47,346 nt of DNA from an uncultured Bacteroidales bacterium (GTDB lineage Bacteria > Bacteroidota > Bacteroidia > Bacteroidales > Lentimicrobiaceae): contig CALCQV010000131.1 in assembly GCA_937894795.1 (NCBI GenBank), forward strand, positions 1 through 47,346, given 5' to 3'. The notes beneath the pieces are model-generated. The model did not search any database and was not told the origin of the DNA. It saw only the letters and a program-made list of their open reading frames with translations. Of this stretch, positions 17,698-24,829 are shown in pieces (position 1 is the first letter of the stretch; the number at the start of each line of letters is the position of its first letter). The translations under genes were made by a program, and so were the position numbers.

Positions 17698-18324
17698 TCA
17701 AAAAAGTTTAGTGCCGGCTAGAACATAAAGGTCAAAGCTAATATTGATGTCATCATGTACTTTAATAAGGCCTAAAGCAGCTACCGGTGTCTCGATGCCA
17801 AAGTCTGACATAAATAGTTTCTTTTCACCGGTAAATCTGTAGAGGTTAGATCCCACTTTTTCCCAATACACAATGATCTGGTCAGCTTTGCTGGTTCCAT
17901 TAAGGCTTATAGCCACATCAGCCTTGAATTTTCCACTGTTTGTCTTTAATATTTTACCCTGTGTTAAGGGTATTGCACTTAGCAGCTCTACATCAATAGA
18001 AGGAGTTTCACTCGCATTTAACGTGCTGTAAAAGTCCTTATTCAGTATTGGGTTTTTACAGTCAAATGATTTAATGTTAATCTTTAATACTGCATTAGTG
18101 AATTTCACATAATTCACATCATCCTCTGACTGGATAAAAATATATCCGTTTGAAAAGTTATCGTATGTGGTGCATTCAAACCTATTGATGTTACTGGAGC
18201 CCGATAGGGTTAATGAACTTTTTTCCTTTATGGAATAACTTATCTTATTATTGGTGCCCGGTGGATTAATGGTGCCTGAGGGTATCAGGTTTAAGAAGAA
18301 GAGGAGAATTAAATTTATTATCAT
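17698..18324 (-). CDS. YceI-family periplasmic protein (second copy)
   Basis: 208 aa with an N-terminal hydrophobic signal segment. The LSGSSNINRFEC segment corresponds to the SGTSNxHDW start of YceI domains; the later LFMSDFGIETP and VHDDINISFDLYV match the end of the lipocalin-like barrel. YceI proteins bind long-chain isoprenoids or other hydrophobic ligands; the ligand here is unknown. It differs clearly from the copy at 19777 and is not a recent duplicate. It lies 60 bp past the porin gene, with a hairpin between. Confidence 0.8.
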   Translation of the reverse strand: MIINLILLFFLNLIPSGTINPPGTNNKISYSIKEKSSLTLSGSSNINRFECTTYDNFSNGYIFIQSEDDVNYVKFTNAVLKINIKSFDCKNPILNKDFYSTLNASETPSIDVELLSAIPLTQGKILKTNSGKFKADVAISLNGTSKADQIIVYWEKVGSNLYRFTGEKKLFMSDFGIETPVAALGLIKVHDDINISFDLYVLAGTKLF

Positions 18325-18338
18325 GGTAAAGGTTAATT

Positions 18339-18378
18339 AAAAGGAGAGCCTGATCATTATTATAGGCTCTCCTTTTTT
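18339..18378. terminator. Hairpin between porin and second YceI gene
   Basis: AAAAGGAGAGCCT and AGGCTCTCCTTTT form a 13-bp stem with a 12-nt loop. Minus-strand transcripts leaving the porin gene would pass it, with a moderate U-run after it. It may end or attenuate transcription before the second yceI. Confidence 0.65.
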
Positions 18379-18384
18379 GTCAAG

Positions 18385-19740
18385 TTAAAATGCTATTGCA
18401 GCTTCAATCATAACACCATTGAATTCCAGACCATTTCTGTAGTCTGAAGTTTTGAAGTCATTGTATTTCTGAGATACATACTCGAGTTTTACCAGCAAAT
18501 TGCGTGTAGTATACCATCCTACAGCTATTTGTGAGCGATTGATAGAAATATCATCGGTATATCCTTGCAATTGTCCTGAGACACTATTAAATCTTGCACC
18601 AATAAATGCTTGTTCTCTTGGAAGGAATCTATAAACCAGTTCACCGGCCAGTTGGGTGAATTTGCGGGTTTCAGGCTCAGGAACTGAAGCTGTGGATCCT
18701 TCTGAACCACTTGCCATTTCATAAGTGCCAAACAGTTCAAGACCTCTGTATTTTACAAATGGATTAATGGATATTGCGGTGACCTTCTTAGTAAGATTAG
18801 GATTCAAACGTCCTGAGGTAAACTGTGCAGATGAAGTTGAGGCCACATAAGCTCCATTAGAAACGCTTCCTTCGGGCTCGGCAACCATATAGTAGCGTGA
18901 ACCGGTTCTGTCACCTGCATACAAGGTGTTTCTGGTTGTTCCAGGATTAGCATATAAGCTTCCTGTTAATCTGAAACGCAGATCTTCAGTAAGTTGTTTG
19001 TCATATCCTGCTTTTAGCAAAATTGACGGATTCTTCTTCAATACTTCACCATCAGGCAGGTAGGCTTCTTTAACATCACCATTGAGGAGGCCACTTGTTA
19101 AACCGGCCATTACAAACACTCCATCAGTAGGATATACATATACTTCAGCTCCTATTTCAGTAGCAAAAGCATCAAGAATATAGTTCCCCACAAAAGCATT
19201 GTGAATGGTATTGCCATTGTCACTTCTCCTGAATTGCTGATCACCATAGTTTATACCAAAGTGTCCAAGTTTTACAGTTACATATTTAGAGAACCAATCT
19301 GGATTTCCAAACATTGGAAGCTTGTCTAACTGCACATAGCCACCCTTTACCCAGAACTCTGAATGATGACGGGATGACATATAGTTTTCAAGAGTTAAAC
19401 GGATTCCATCTTCCAACTGCACATCAATACGCAGATTTGCTGTAGCAAGGTTGAATCCCGGCGCCAATGAGTATAGTTTATTCAAATCATAAGGTTTTCC
19501 GGTAATCGTGTCAGGTTTGGGATTAGCTGTATTTTTGTGGCTTAATGCCTGATACTGTTGAGTGAATGCACCGCCAATCTTTACTTTAAGACCATCAAAA
19601 GGTATAGTGTCAGTTTTAGATGTTTCGAATTTATTTACTCCCCTCTGATCAGAAGGCTTTGAGAAATTTATGTTTTGTGAATGACCTGTTAGTGTAAATA
19701 CTGCCAATGCAGCAATAGTCAACTTAGTTTTAATGTTCAT
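18385..19740 (-). CDS. Porin-like outer-membrane beta-barrel protein
   Basis: 451 aa. A signal peptide (about residues 1-21, ending TGHSQN) is followed by alternating amphipathic strands with turns rich in Gly, Asn and Asp, and a C-terminal Phe as in outer-membrane barrels. Segments such as LRIDVQLEDG, VTVKLGHFGINYGD and LLVKLEYVSQKYND are typical barrel hairpins. It has no plug domain and no SusC/D-like features. The transported solute is unknown; the OprO/P class is one possibility. It sits 36 bp after the first yceI, in one operon with it. Confidence 0.8.
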   Translation of the reverse strand: MNIKTKLTIAALAVFTLTGHSQNINFSKPSDQRGVNKFETSKTDTIPFDGLKVKIGGAFTQQYQALSHKNTANPKPDTITGKPYDLNKLYSLAPGFNLATANLRIDVQLEDGIRLTLENYMSSRHHSEFWVKGGYVQLDKLPMFGNPDWFSKYVTVKLGHFGINYGDQQFRRSDNGNTIHNAFVGNYILDAFATEIGAEVYVYPTDGVFVMAGLTSGLLNGDVKEAYLPDGEVLKKNPSILLKAGYDKQLTEDLRFRLTGSLYANPGTTRNTLYAGDRTGSRYYMVAEPEGSVSNGAYVASTSSAQFTSGRLNPNLTKKVTAISINPFVKYRGLELFGTYEMASGSEGSTASVPEPETRKFTQLAGELVYRFLPREQAFIGARFNSVSGQLQGYTDDISINRSQIAVGWYTTRNLLVKLEYVSQKYNDFKTSDYRNGLEFNGVMIEAAIAF

Positions 19741-19776
19741 ACAAAGTCTATTTAATGTGTGGTTTATTTGATTTTA

Positions 19777-20358
19777 TTATACAGTTTTAAGAACTACTTT
19801 AAATGTTAGGGTGATTTCATCTCCCGTTGTCATCGTTCCAAGCATTGCTGTTGGAGGATCAATATTGTAATCTGTCATTTTCAGTTTCTTCGTGCCCGTG
19901 AATTCAATATCTCCGTTGGGAAGAACCTTGCTTTGTGCCTCGATAGATATATTTTGCGATTTCCCTGCTATGGTTAGCACACCAGAGGATAAAACCTTAT
20001 ATACACCTGATTTCTCGGTAATATTTCCGCCGGTTGACTTGAAAGTAATATTGGGATGTTTCTTGGCATTCAGTGCATCTACTATCTTTGAATTCATGAT
20101 GTTCCCCTTTGATCCTTTCAATGAGGTCGCATCTACTTTTAATTCAAAAGCATTTATTCCGGTAACCTTATTATTGTCAACTGCTATTTTGAATGTGCCA
20201 TTTACCTTTTCTGCATTAGCCGTCCAGTCGTGTAGATTGGAAGTGCCTGATATCACCAGGCTGTGTGATTTTAATTGGTATTGCTGCTGGGCTAGTGCCA
20301 TGAAAGGCATGGTCATTCCTATAAGCAGTATAATCAGATTTTGAGTGATTCTTTTCAT
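19777..20358 (-). CDS. YceI-family periplasmic protein (first copy)
   Basis: 193 aa from the ATG at 20358, which starts a clear signal peptide ending ALAQ; the frame is open to 20457 but that extension is not signal-like. SGTSNLHDWTA is the hallmark of the family, and KLKMTDYNIDPPTAMLGTM is its C-terminal pattern. The fold binds hydrophobic ligands such as polyprenyl chains. It is the first gene of the yceI-porin cluster, downstream of the sigma-54 regulator and the tandem palindromes. No TAnnTTTG box is found in the 270-bp upstream gap. Confidence 0.88.
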   Translation of the reverse strand: MKRITQNLIILLIGMTMPFMALAQQQYQLKSHSLVISGTSNLHDWTANAEKVNGTFKIAVDNNKVTGINAFELKVDATSLKGSKGNIMNSKIVDALNAKKHPNITFKSTGGNITEKSGVYKVLSSGVLTIAGKSQNISIEAQSKVLPNGDIEFTGTKKLKMTDYNIDPPTAMLGTMTTGDEITLTFKVVLKTV

Positions 20359-20628
20359 TTTAATCAGTTTTAGTTTATTCTGGTACTTTAATTTCTTAAT
20401 TGATATTTTCACCGGTATAGTCAAAATGCAGACCATAATAGGGCAGACCTGATTCAAAAGCTCTGTAAAGCCTGGTATATCAACTATATGTAAATTGCAG
20501 GAAGATGTATCCGGCCACTTTAATGGTTAGGAAAGCGACGAAAAATCGTCGAATACGACGAAAATCTGTCGATATTGTAGAAAACGGGGGTTAGTAATTT
20601 GTGACCTTTGTCGTTTACGCTTGGGCTA
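20359..20628. promoter_or_regulatory. Regulatory gap between sigma-54 activator gene and yceI-porin cluster
   Basis: 270 bp with no gene. It holds two tandem palindromes at 20536-20571 and no vegetative promoter in the minus direction. I searched it for GG-N10-GC and found only off-spacing look-alikes. Confidence 0.5.
20536..20571. promoter_or_regulatory. Tandem palindromic operator (two 16-bp sites, 20-bp period)
   Basis: Site 1 (20536-20551) is a perfect palindrome, CGACGA-AAAA-TCGTCG. Site 2 (20556-20571), CGACGA-AAAT-CTGTCG, is the same with two changes in one half. The centres are 20 bp apart, about two helical turns, so dimers would bind the same face. It lies 178 bp upstream of the first yceI ATG, a usual distance for an activator site of a sigma-54 promoter. 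The binding protein is inferred to be the neighbouring regulator. Confidence 0.65.
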
Positions 20629-21987
20629 TTAGTTTTCCTCTATTCCCAGCTTTTCAATTCTCGATTTGAGCGTTGAAGCAGGAACCTGAAGTATTGTTGC
20701 AGCCTTTGCCTTATTCCCACCTGAGCGCAATAGAGCGTCGCGTATGGCATTTGTTTCAACTTCTTTAATAATCTCGTCAAGGGCTTTATTGCCAAAGTAG
20801 AAGCAATTATGTGGTTTCCCAGGAAACCTGACTTCGATCGGTAGAATATTTTTTGTAATTATCCCATCTTGTGCCAACAAAACAAGGCGTTCCATTAAGT
20901 TTTTTATTTCGCGCACATTCCCGTGGAAGGGGTATTTCTTAAGCAATTCAATAGCCTGATCCTCTATTTCTATATGTGAGCCATCTGAAAATTCATTCAC
21001 AAAATGTCGTGCCAACAATTCAATATCACCTGGTCTTTCGCGCAAAGGTGGCAGGTTAATTGGAAAGACATTCAGGCGATAATATAAATCCTCTCTGAAT
21101 TTCCCATCTGCAACCATTTCCTTTAGATTCTTCTTGGTTGACGCAATAACCCTCACATCCACTTTAATAGTTTCAGTTCCACCAACGCGTTCTATTTCTC
21201 CCTCTTCAAGCACACGCAATAGCTTAACCTGCAAATCATAGGGAATATCATCAATATCATCAAGGTAAATGGTTCCATTATTCGCCATTTCAAAACGTCC
21301 GATTTTCAGTTTCTCTGCGCCGGTAAAAGCGCCTTTCTCATGGCCAAACAACTCACTCTCAAATATTTCTCTTGATAATATAGCGCAGCTAACTTTTATG
21401 AGCGGTGCCCTTTTTCTATTACTGTTAAAATGTATAATATTGGTAAGTAATTCCTTGCCAGTGCCCGTTTCACCTACAATAAGCACAGTAGTATTCTTTT
21501 CAGCTATAATTTTTACATGATCAAAAACCTGGTTTATAACACTGTTCATTCCTACAAATGAGGAAAAGTCAAACTGTTTTTTAACCTGTACCCTTAATTG
21601 TCTGTTTTCAGATTTAATTTCATTGAATTCCTTGATTCTGTTGATAATGAGTAATAGTTCATCAATGCTGAATGGTTTTGCGAGATAATCATAAGCTCCC
21701 AGCTTCATAGCTTCAACTGCGGTTTGTATAGAGCCATGTGCAGTCATCAGTAATACAAATATCTCAGGATTAATCTGTTTAATCTTGGCAAGAAATTCCA
21801 GACCATCCATCCCCGGCATCTTGAGATCAGTAATAATGACATCAATATTTGAATCAGTTTCCCTTAAATACTGAAGTGCTGATGTGGCTGATGAAAACTC
21901 CCTTACATTGAATCCAGCATCTTTGAGATCATCAGCAATGGTAACTCTTACAATCCGTTCATCGTCAACAACAAGTATATTTAGCAT
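20629..21987 (-). CDS. Sigma-54-dependent response regulator (NtrC family)
   Basis: 452 aa from the ATG at 21987 (MLNILVVDDE); the frame is open upstream to 22083 but that would overlap the kinase gene. The receiver domain has phospho-acceptor Asp54 in VIITDLKMPGMDG and the Lys of LAKPFS. The AAA+ domain has Walker A GETGTGKE and an intact GAFTGA loop, needed to contact sigma-54. Walker B reads IYLDDIDD, with Asp where most relatives have Glu. The C-terminus carries a Fis-type helix-turn-helix (NKAKAATILQVPASTLKSRI). It follows the kinase by 16 bp. Confidence 0.95.
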   Translation of the reverse strand: MLNILVVDDERIVRVTIADDLKDAGFNVREFSSATSALQYLRETDSNIDVIITDLKMPGMDGLEFLAKIKQINPEIFVLLMTAHGSIQTAVEAMKLGAYDYLAKPFSIDELLLIINRIKEFNEIKSENRQLRVQVKKQFDFSSFVGMNSVINQVFDHVKIIAEKNTTVLIVGETGTGKELLTNIIHFNSNRKRAPLIKVSCAILSREIFESELFGHEKGAFTGAEKLKIGRFEMANNGTIYLDDIDDIPYDLQVKLLRVLEEGEIERVGGTETIKVDVRVIASTKKNLKEMVADGKFREDLYYRLNVFPINLPPLRERPGDIELLARHFVNEFSDGSHIEIEDQAIELLKKYPFHGNVREIKNLMERLVLLAQDGIITKNILPIEVRFPGKPHNCFYFGNKALDEIIKEVETNAIRDALLRSGGNKAKAATILQVPASTLKSRIEKLGIEEN

Positions 21988-22003
21988 AGCAATTTGTGTA
22001 AAA

Positions 22004-23566
22004 TTAAAATTCAATGGTTTCTGGGAGAATGACTGAAATTCTGAATCCCCCTCCGGGTATATTATTGCCTGAAATCTGGCCATGATGATTCCTTATTATA
22101 TCATAACTGACGGCAAGACCAAGACCGGTTCCCAATTTTACTTTTTTCTCGGTAAAGAATGCATCAAACATAAGTGGAATCTTGTCATCAGGCAATCCTT
22201 TACCATTATCTAAGATATCAATATTAACACTCCCATTTGTTCTCTTTATGACAATTGTAATTACACCTTCCGCTATATTGCCTGTCAGTTTTCTTTCATT
22301 AATAGCTTCAACACTATTAAGCAGTAGATTTACAAATACCTGTTCCAGATGATTTGGACTTCCTGTAATTAGAATATCATAAGATTCAAAATTACGTATC
22401 AGTTGAATGTTTGACTGACGAATCTGGAAACTTATTAGTGAAATACTATTTTCAAGATGTTTAATCAAGTCAATTCTGCTGAGGTTCATTTCGTGTTTGC
22501 GTGAAAAATCAAGCAATCCTGTAACAACATTGCTTATTTTGGAAATCGCTTCCGACATCATGCTGATATATTCTCTGTTTTGCTCAATATTTTCCGGTTT
22601 CTCAGAAATTCTTCTCAGGCAATTGCTCATTCCTGCCAATGGATTATTGATTTCATGTGCCAATCCTGCCGCCAGAGTTCCCACGGAAGCCAATTTTTCT
22701 GTTTGCGACAATGACTGCCTTGTTCTCTCCAGCTCTATATAAGCAATATTCAAGCGGAATAACATTTCATTGAAAGAGTTACCAAGCACATCAATTTCAT
22801 CCGTCATATTAAACATGTTCTTTAAGCGCATCAGGATATTATTTGTATGCAGGTCTATGCCGTATTCTCTTGATTCAAGAGAACTTAAGCTAATCTTTGA
22901 TACCTGATAACTCATTTTCTTAACCGGTTCAGAGATTATATACGATAAAAAGAAAGCAGCAACTATACCCAACGCTAAAAGTCCAAATACCAGAAAGATA
23001 AACATATTGGAGGCCCGGGTCAATTGCTTATTAATGACATCTTCACTAAATCCAATTCTAAGGGTACCAAGCCTTTTTCCAAGTATAGGCATAGCAAAAT
23101 CCCTGATTACTGTGTCGTTTTTCGATAAGCTGTGTATTATCTTGATTCCTGAGGTAAACCCATCTGATAACACATTGGCATTAATCAAACCATTTGAAGG
23201 GGGGGCGCTGAATGTATGAGCAATTACTTTATTGTCAGGTGAAATCACCATCAAATACATAATATCAGGATTGACAGACTTGGTTTTTAAAAGCAAGTTA
23301 TTTATAGCAGCCGGTTCATTATATAACAATGGATCAATGACTTGCTCTGTAGTGATTGATGCTATGCTGAGCCCATTTCTTTCAATTTGAGCTTCAAAGG
23401 TCCTGTAAACCTGATACCTGATAAACAATAGATTCAAAGTGCCAAATAGTAACACCGTTACTGAAATGGCGATGGCAAACTTCCAAAAAAGTGGAAGCCT
23501 CACTTTATTTAATTGATAGACTCTTCCGGGAGTCATGGTCGCTTTTATTAAAATAGCCGATTTCAT
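22004..23566 (-). CDS. Sensor histidine kinase of the three-component system
   Basis: 520 aa. Membrane segments at about 29-49 and 188-211 enclose a roughly 140-residue extracytoplasmic domain. A HAMP-like linker (about 212-275) and a coiled segment lead to the H-box AAGLAHEINNPLAGM with His304. N-box NLLLNSVEAI, G1 DNGKGLPDD, F-box FDAFFTEK and G2 GTGLGLAVS complete the core; the type is NtrB/AtoS-like, which pairs with sigma-54 activators. The gene overlaps the binding-protein gene by 62 bp, or by 32 bp if the second ATG at 23536 is used, and precedes the regulator. Expected partners are those two neighbours. Confidence 0.93.
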   Translation of the reverse strand: MKSAILIKATMTPGRVYQLNKVRLPLFWKFAIAISVTVLLFGTLNLLFIRYQVYRTFEAQIERNGLSIASITTEQVIDPLLYNEPAAINNLLLKTKSVNPDIMYLMVISPDNKVIAHTFSAPPSNGLINANVLSDGFTSGIKIIHSLSKNDTVIRDFAMPILGKRLGTLRIGFSEDVINKQLTRASNMFIFLVFGLLALGIVAAFFLSYIISEPVKKMSYQVSKISLSSLESREYGIDLHTNNILMRLKNMFNMTDEIDVLGNSFNEMLFRLNIAYIELERTRQSLSQTEKLASVGTLAAGLAHEINNPLAGMSNCLRRISEKPENIEQNREYISMMSEAISKISNVVTGLLDFSRKHEMNLSRIDLIKHLENSISLISFQIRQSNIQLIRNFESYDILITGSPNHLEQVFVNLLLNSVEAINERKLTGNIAEGVITIVIKRTNGSVNIDILDNGKGLPDDKIPLMFDAFFTEKKVKLGTGLGLAVSYDIIRNHHGQISGNNIPGGGFRISVILPETIEF

Positions 23567-24482
23567 TGCACATTACCCTGATATCATCATACAATGTATC
23601 AGAATCCGTAACAAACCTGTTTATCATTAAACTTCTCAGTATATCTCGCCCTTCCTTGTTTTTAACCATATTTGTCAGTACATCAAACAAATTTTTTCGC
23701 AATGAGGAATCAATATGTTTAGAAGTAACAAGAGGTGGCATTCCAAAGGGTTGACTCTCTTCAATAACCCTGATATTCATTACCTTTTCGGGGTAAACTT
23801 CCTTGGTATAATCAAAGATTAAACTATTAACCGATGCGCCATCCACTATTCCCCTGTTTACCAACTCAATTGAATTATCATGGGCGTTTGATAAATAGGT
23901 CTCTGAAAAAAAAGATTCAGCATCCGTATTAAAGTCGTGTAATCTTTTCAATGGGTAAAACATTCCGGTATTTGATAATGAATCAGAGAAAACAAACCTT
24001 TTCCCTTTCAGATCAATGAAACTATGGTATGGTGAATCTTTCTTTACAATTATATTGGCATGATAGTGTCGTAGGTTATCACGTTCAGGCATAAGGAACA
24101 AGTTGAAAGCTGAATCACTGACTCCGGCTACATAAGCACCTGAACAGATAAAAGCCATATCCAACAGGTCGGCTTTCAGCAGATCATTAACCTCCTTATA
24201 TGTTTTTCGTTGCAGGAGAACTATTTTTTTGCCTAACCTGCCTTCCATATATGAAAACAACTGATGATATTTGTTCATCGTTTCGGCGGGCGAAGTCATT
24301 GATGCAACAGCCACCCTTATAATTGAGGCTGAGTCAACTGCACTATCATTAATGGTAAAGTCATCATTGGTATCATTGAAATTGATCCAGATCTCTTTAT
24401 TATTATCAACCCAAGAATCCCTGCATCCTGACAATATGATGAGCATCAAGAAAATACAATATTTCACTTGTGAATGATACAT
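23505..24482 (-). CDS. PhnD-type substrate-binding lipoprotein
   Basis: 325 aa from the ATG at 24482, which gives a lipoprotein signal peptide with lipobox LILSGC; upstream in-frame starts give no signal peptide. The mature part has the PhnD/PtxB (PBP-like) pattern: VAVASMTSPAET, YKEVNDLLKADLLDMAFICSGAYV, FIDLKGKRFVFSDSLSNTG. A Cys lies in the ICSGAYV ligand-pocket segment. No phnC/phnE transporter genes are present; instead it overlaps a sensor kinase gene. So it is more likely a signalling ligand receptor than a transporter part. AioX (arsenite) is an analogue with the same gene order; the ligand here is unknown. Confidence 0.85.
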   Translation of the reverse strand: MYHSQVKYCIFLMLIILSGCRDSWVDNNKEIWINFNDTNDDFTINDSAVDSASIIRVAVASMTSPAETMNKYHQLFSYMEGRLGKKIVLLQRKTYKEVNDLLKADLLDMAFICSGAYVAGVSDSAFNLFLMPERDNLRHYHANIIVKKDSPYHSFIDLKGKRFVFSDSLSNTGMFYPLKRLHDFNTDAESFFSETYLSNAHDNSIELVNRGIVDGASVNSLIFDYTKEVYPEKVMNIRVIEESQPFGMPPLVTSKHIDSSLRKNLFDVLTNMVKNKEGRDILRSLMINRFVTDSDTLYDDIRVMCNEIGYFNKSDHDSRKSLSIK

Positions 24483-24572
24483 TATTTGTCGGGAGTAGTA
24501 ATACAAGTAATTTTTCATCACCAATGAACCATTAGGAAACAAAAAAGTTTTCTTGTAGAGTTTAAGATACCC

Positions 24573-24590
24573 GGAGACGCAAAGCATCTC
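24573..24590. repeat. GAGACGC hairpin upstream of the binding lipoprotein
   Basis: GGAGACGCAAAGCATCTC can fold, on the minus strand, as GAGATGC-TTT-GCGTCTC with one U-G pair. It shares GAGACGCAA with the terminator at 46951-46974. No T-run follows, so it is not a clear terminator. Confidence 0.4.
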
Positions 24591-24771
24591 GAATAAACCC
24601 GAATATTCCAATGTTTGGCAAAAGGAGGAACCATAAAATGGTTTAAAAGGTCAATCTTATTTAGGCATTGACATTATCAGGTATTGAATTTACAGAGGTG
24701 TGGTTTGTTTCAATCAGGTATTCTTCGAAATCTGATATATTAATAGGCTTAAGAAATCCAATAATTATCAG

Positions 24772-24779
24772 TACTTTTG
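24772..24779 (+). promoter_or_regulatory. -7 element TACTTTTG for the ABC-F gene
   Basis: A TAnnTTTG match followed by CA, 50 bp before the ATG at 24830. -33 is not evident. Confidence 0.5.
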
Positions 24780-24829
24780 CAGCCCTTTTAACTTTAGGGT
24801 TCTTTACTATTTAAATAACAGATAATTAA

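Larger units (their letters stand above)
24483..24829. other. Divergent intergenic region
   Basis: About 350 bp between the start of the binding lipoprotein (minus) and the ABC-F gene (plus). It contains the ABC-F -7 box and the small hairpin at 24573-24590. No TAnnTTTG box could be found for the lipoprotein side. No gene is seen. Confidence 0.5.

Noticed and set aside
20460..20472. Possible sigma-54 promoter (minus): GG-N9-GC
   Set aside because: Sigma-54 needs GG-N10-GC; this is one base short and has poor flanks.
20497..20516. Another sigma-54 look-alike, TGGCCGG...CTGCA (minus)
   Set aside because: The GG to GC gaps are 12 and 16, not 10.
23505..24482. Binding lipoprotein as part of a phosphonate ABC importer
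   Set aside because: No ATPase or permease genes in the vicinity; the neighbouring gene is a sensor kinase that overlaps it.
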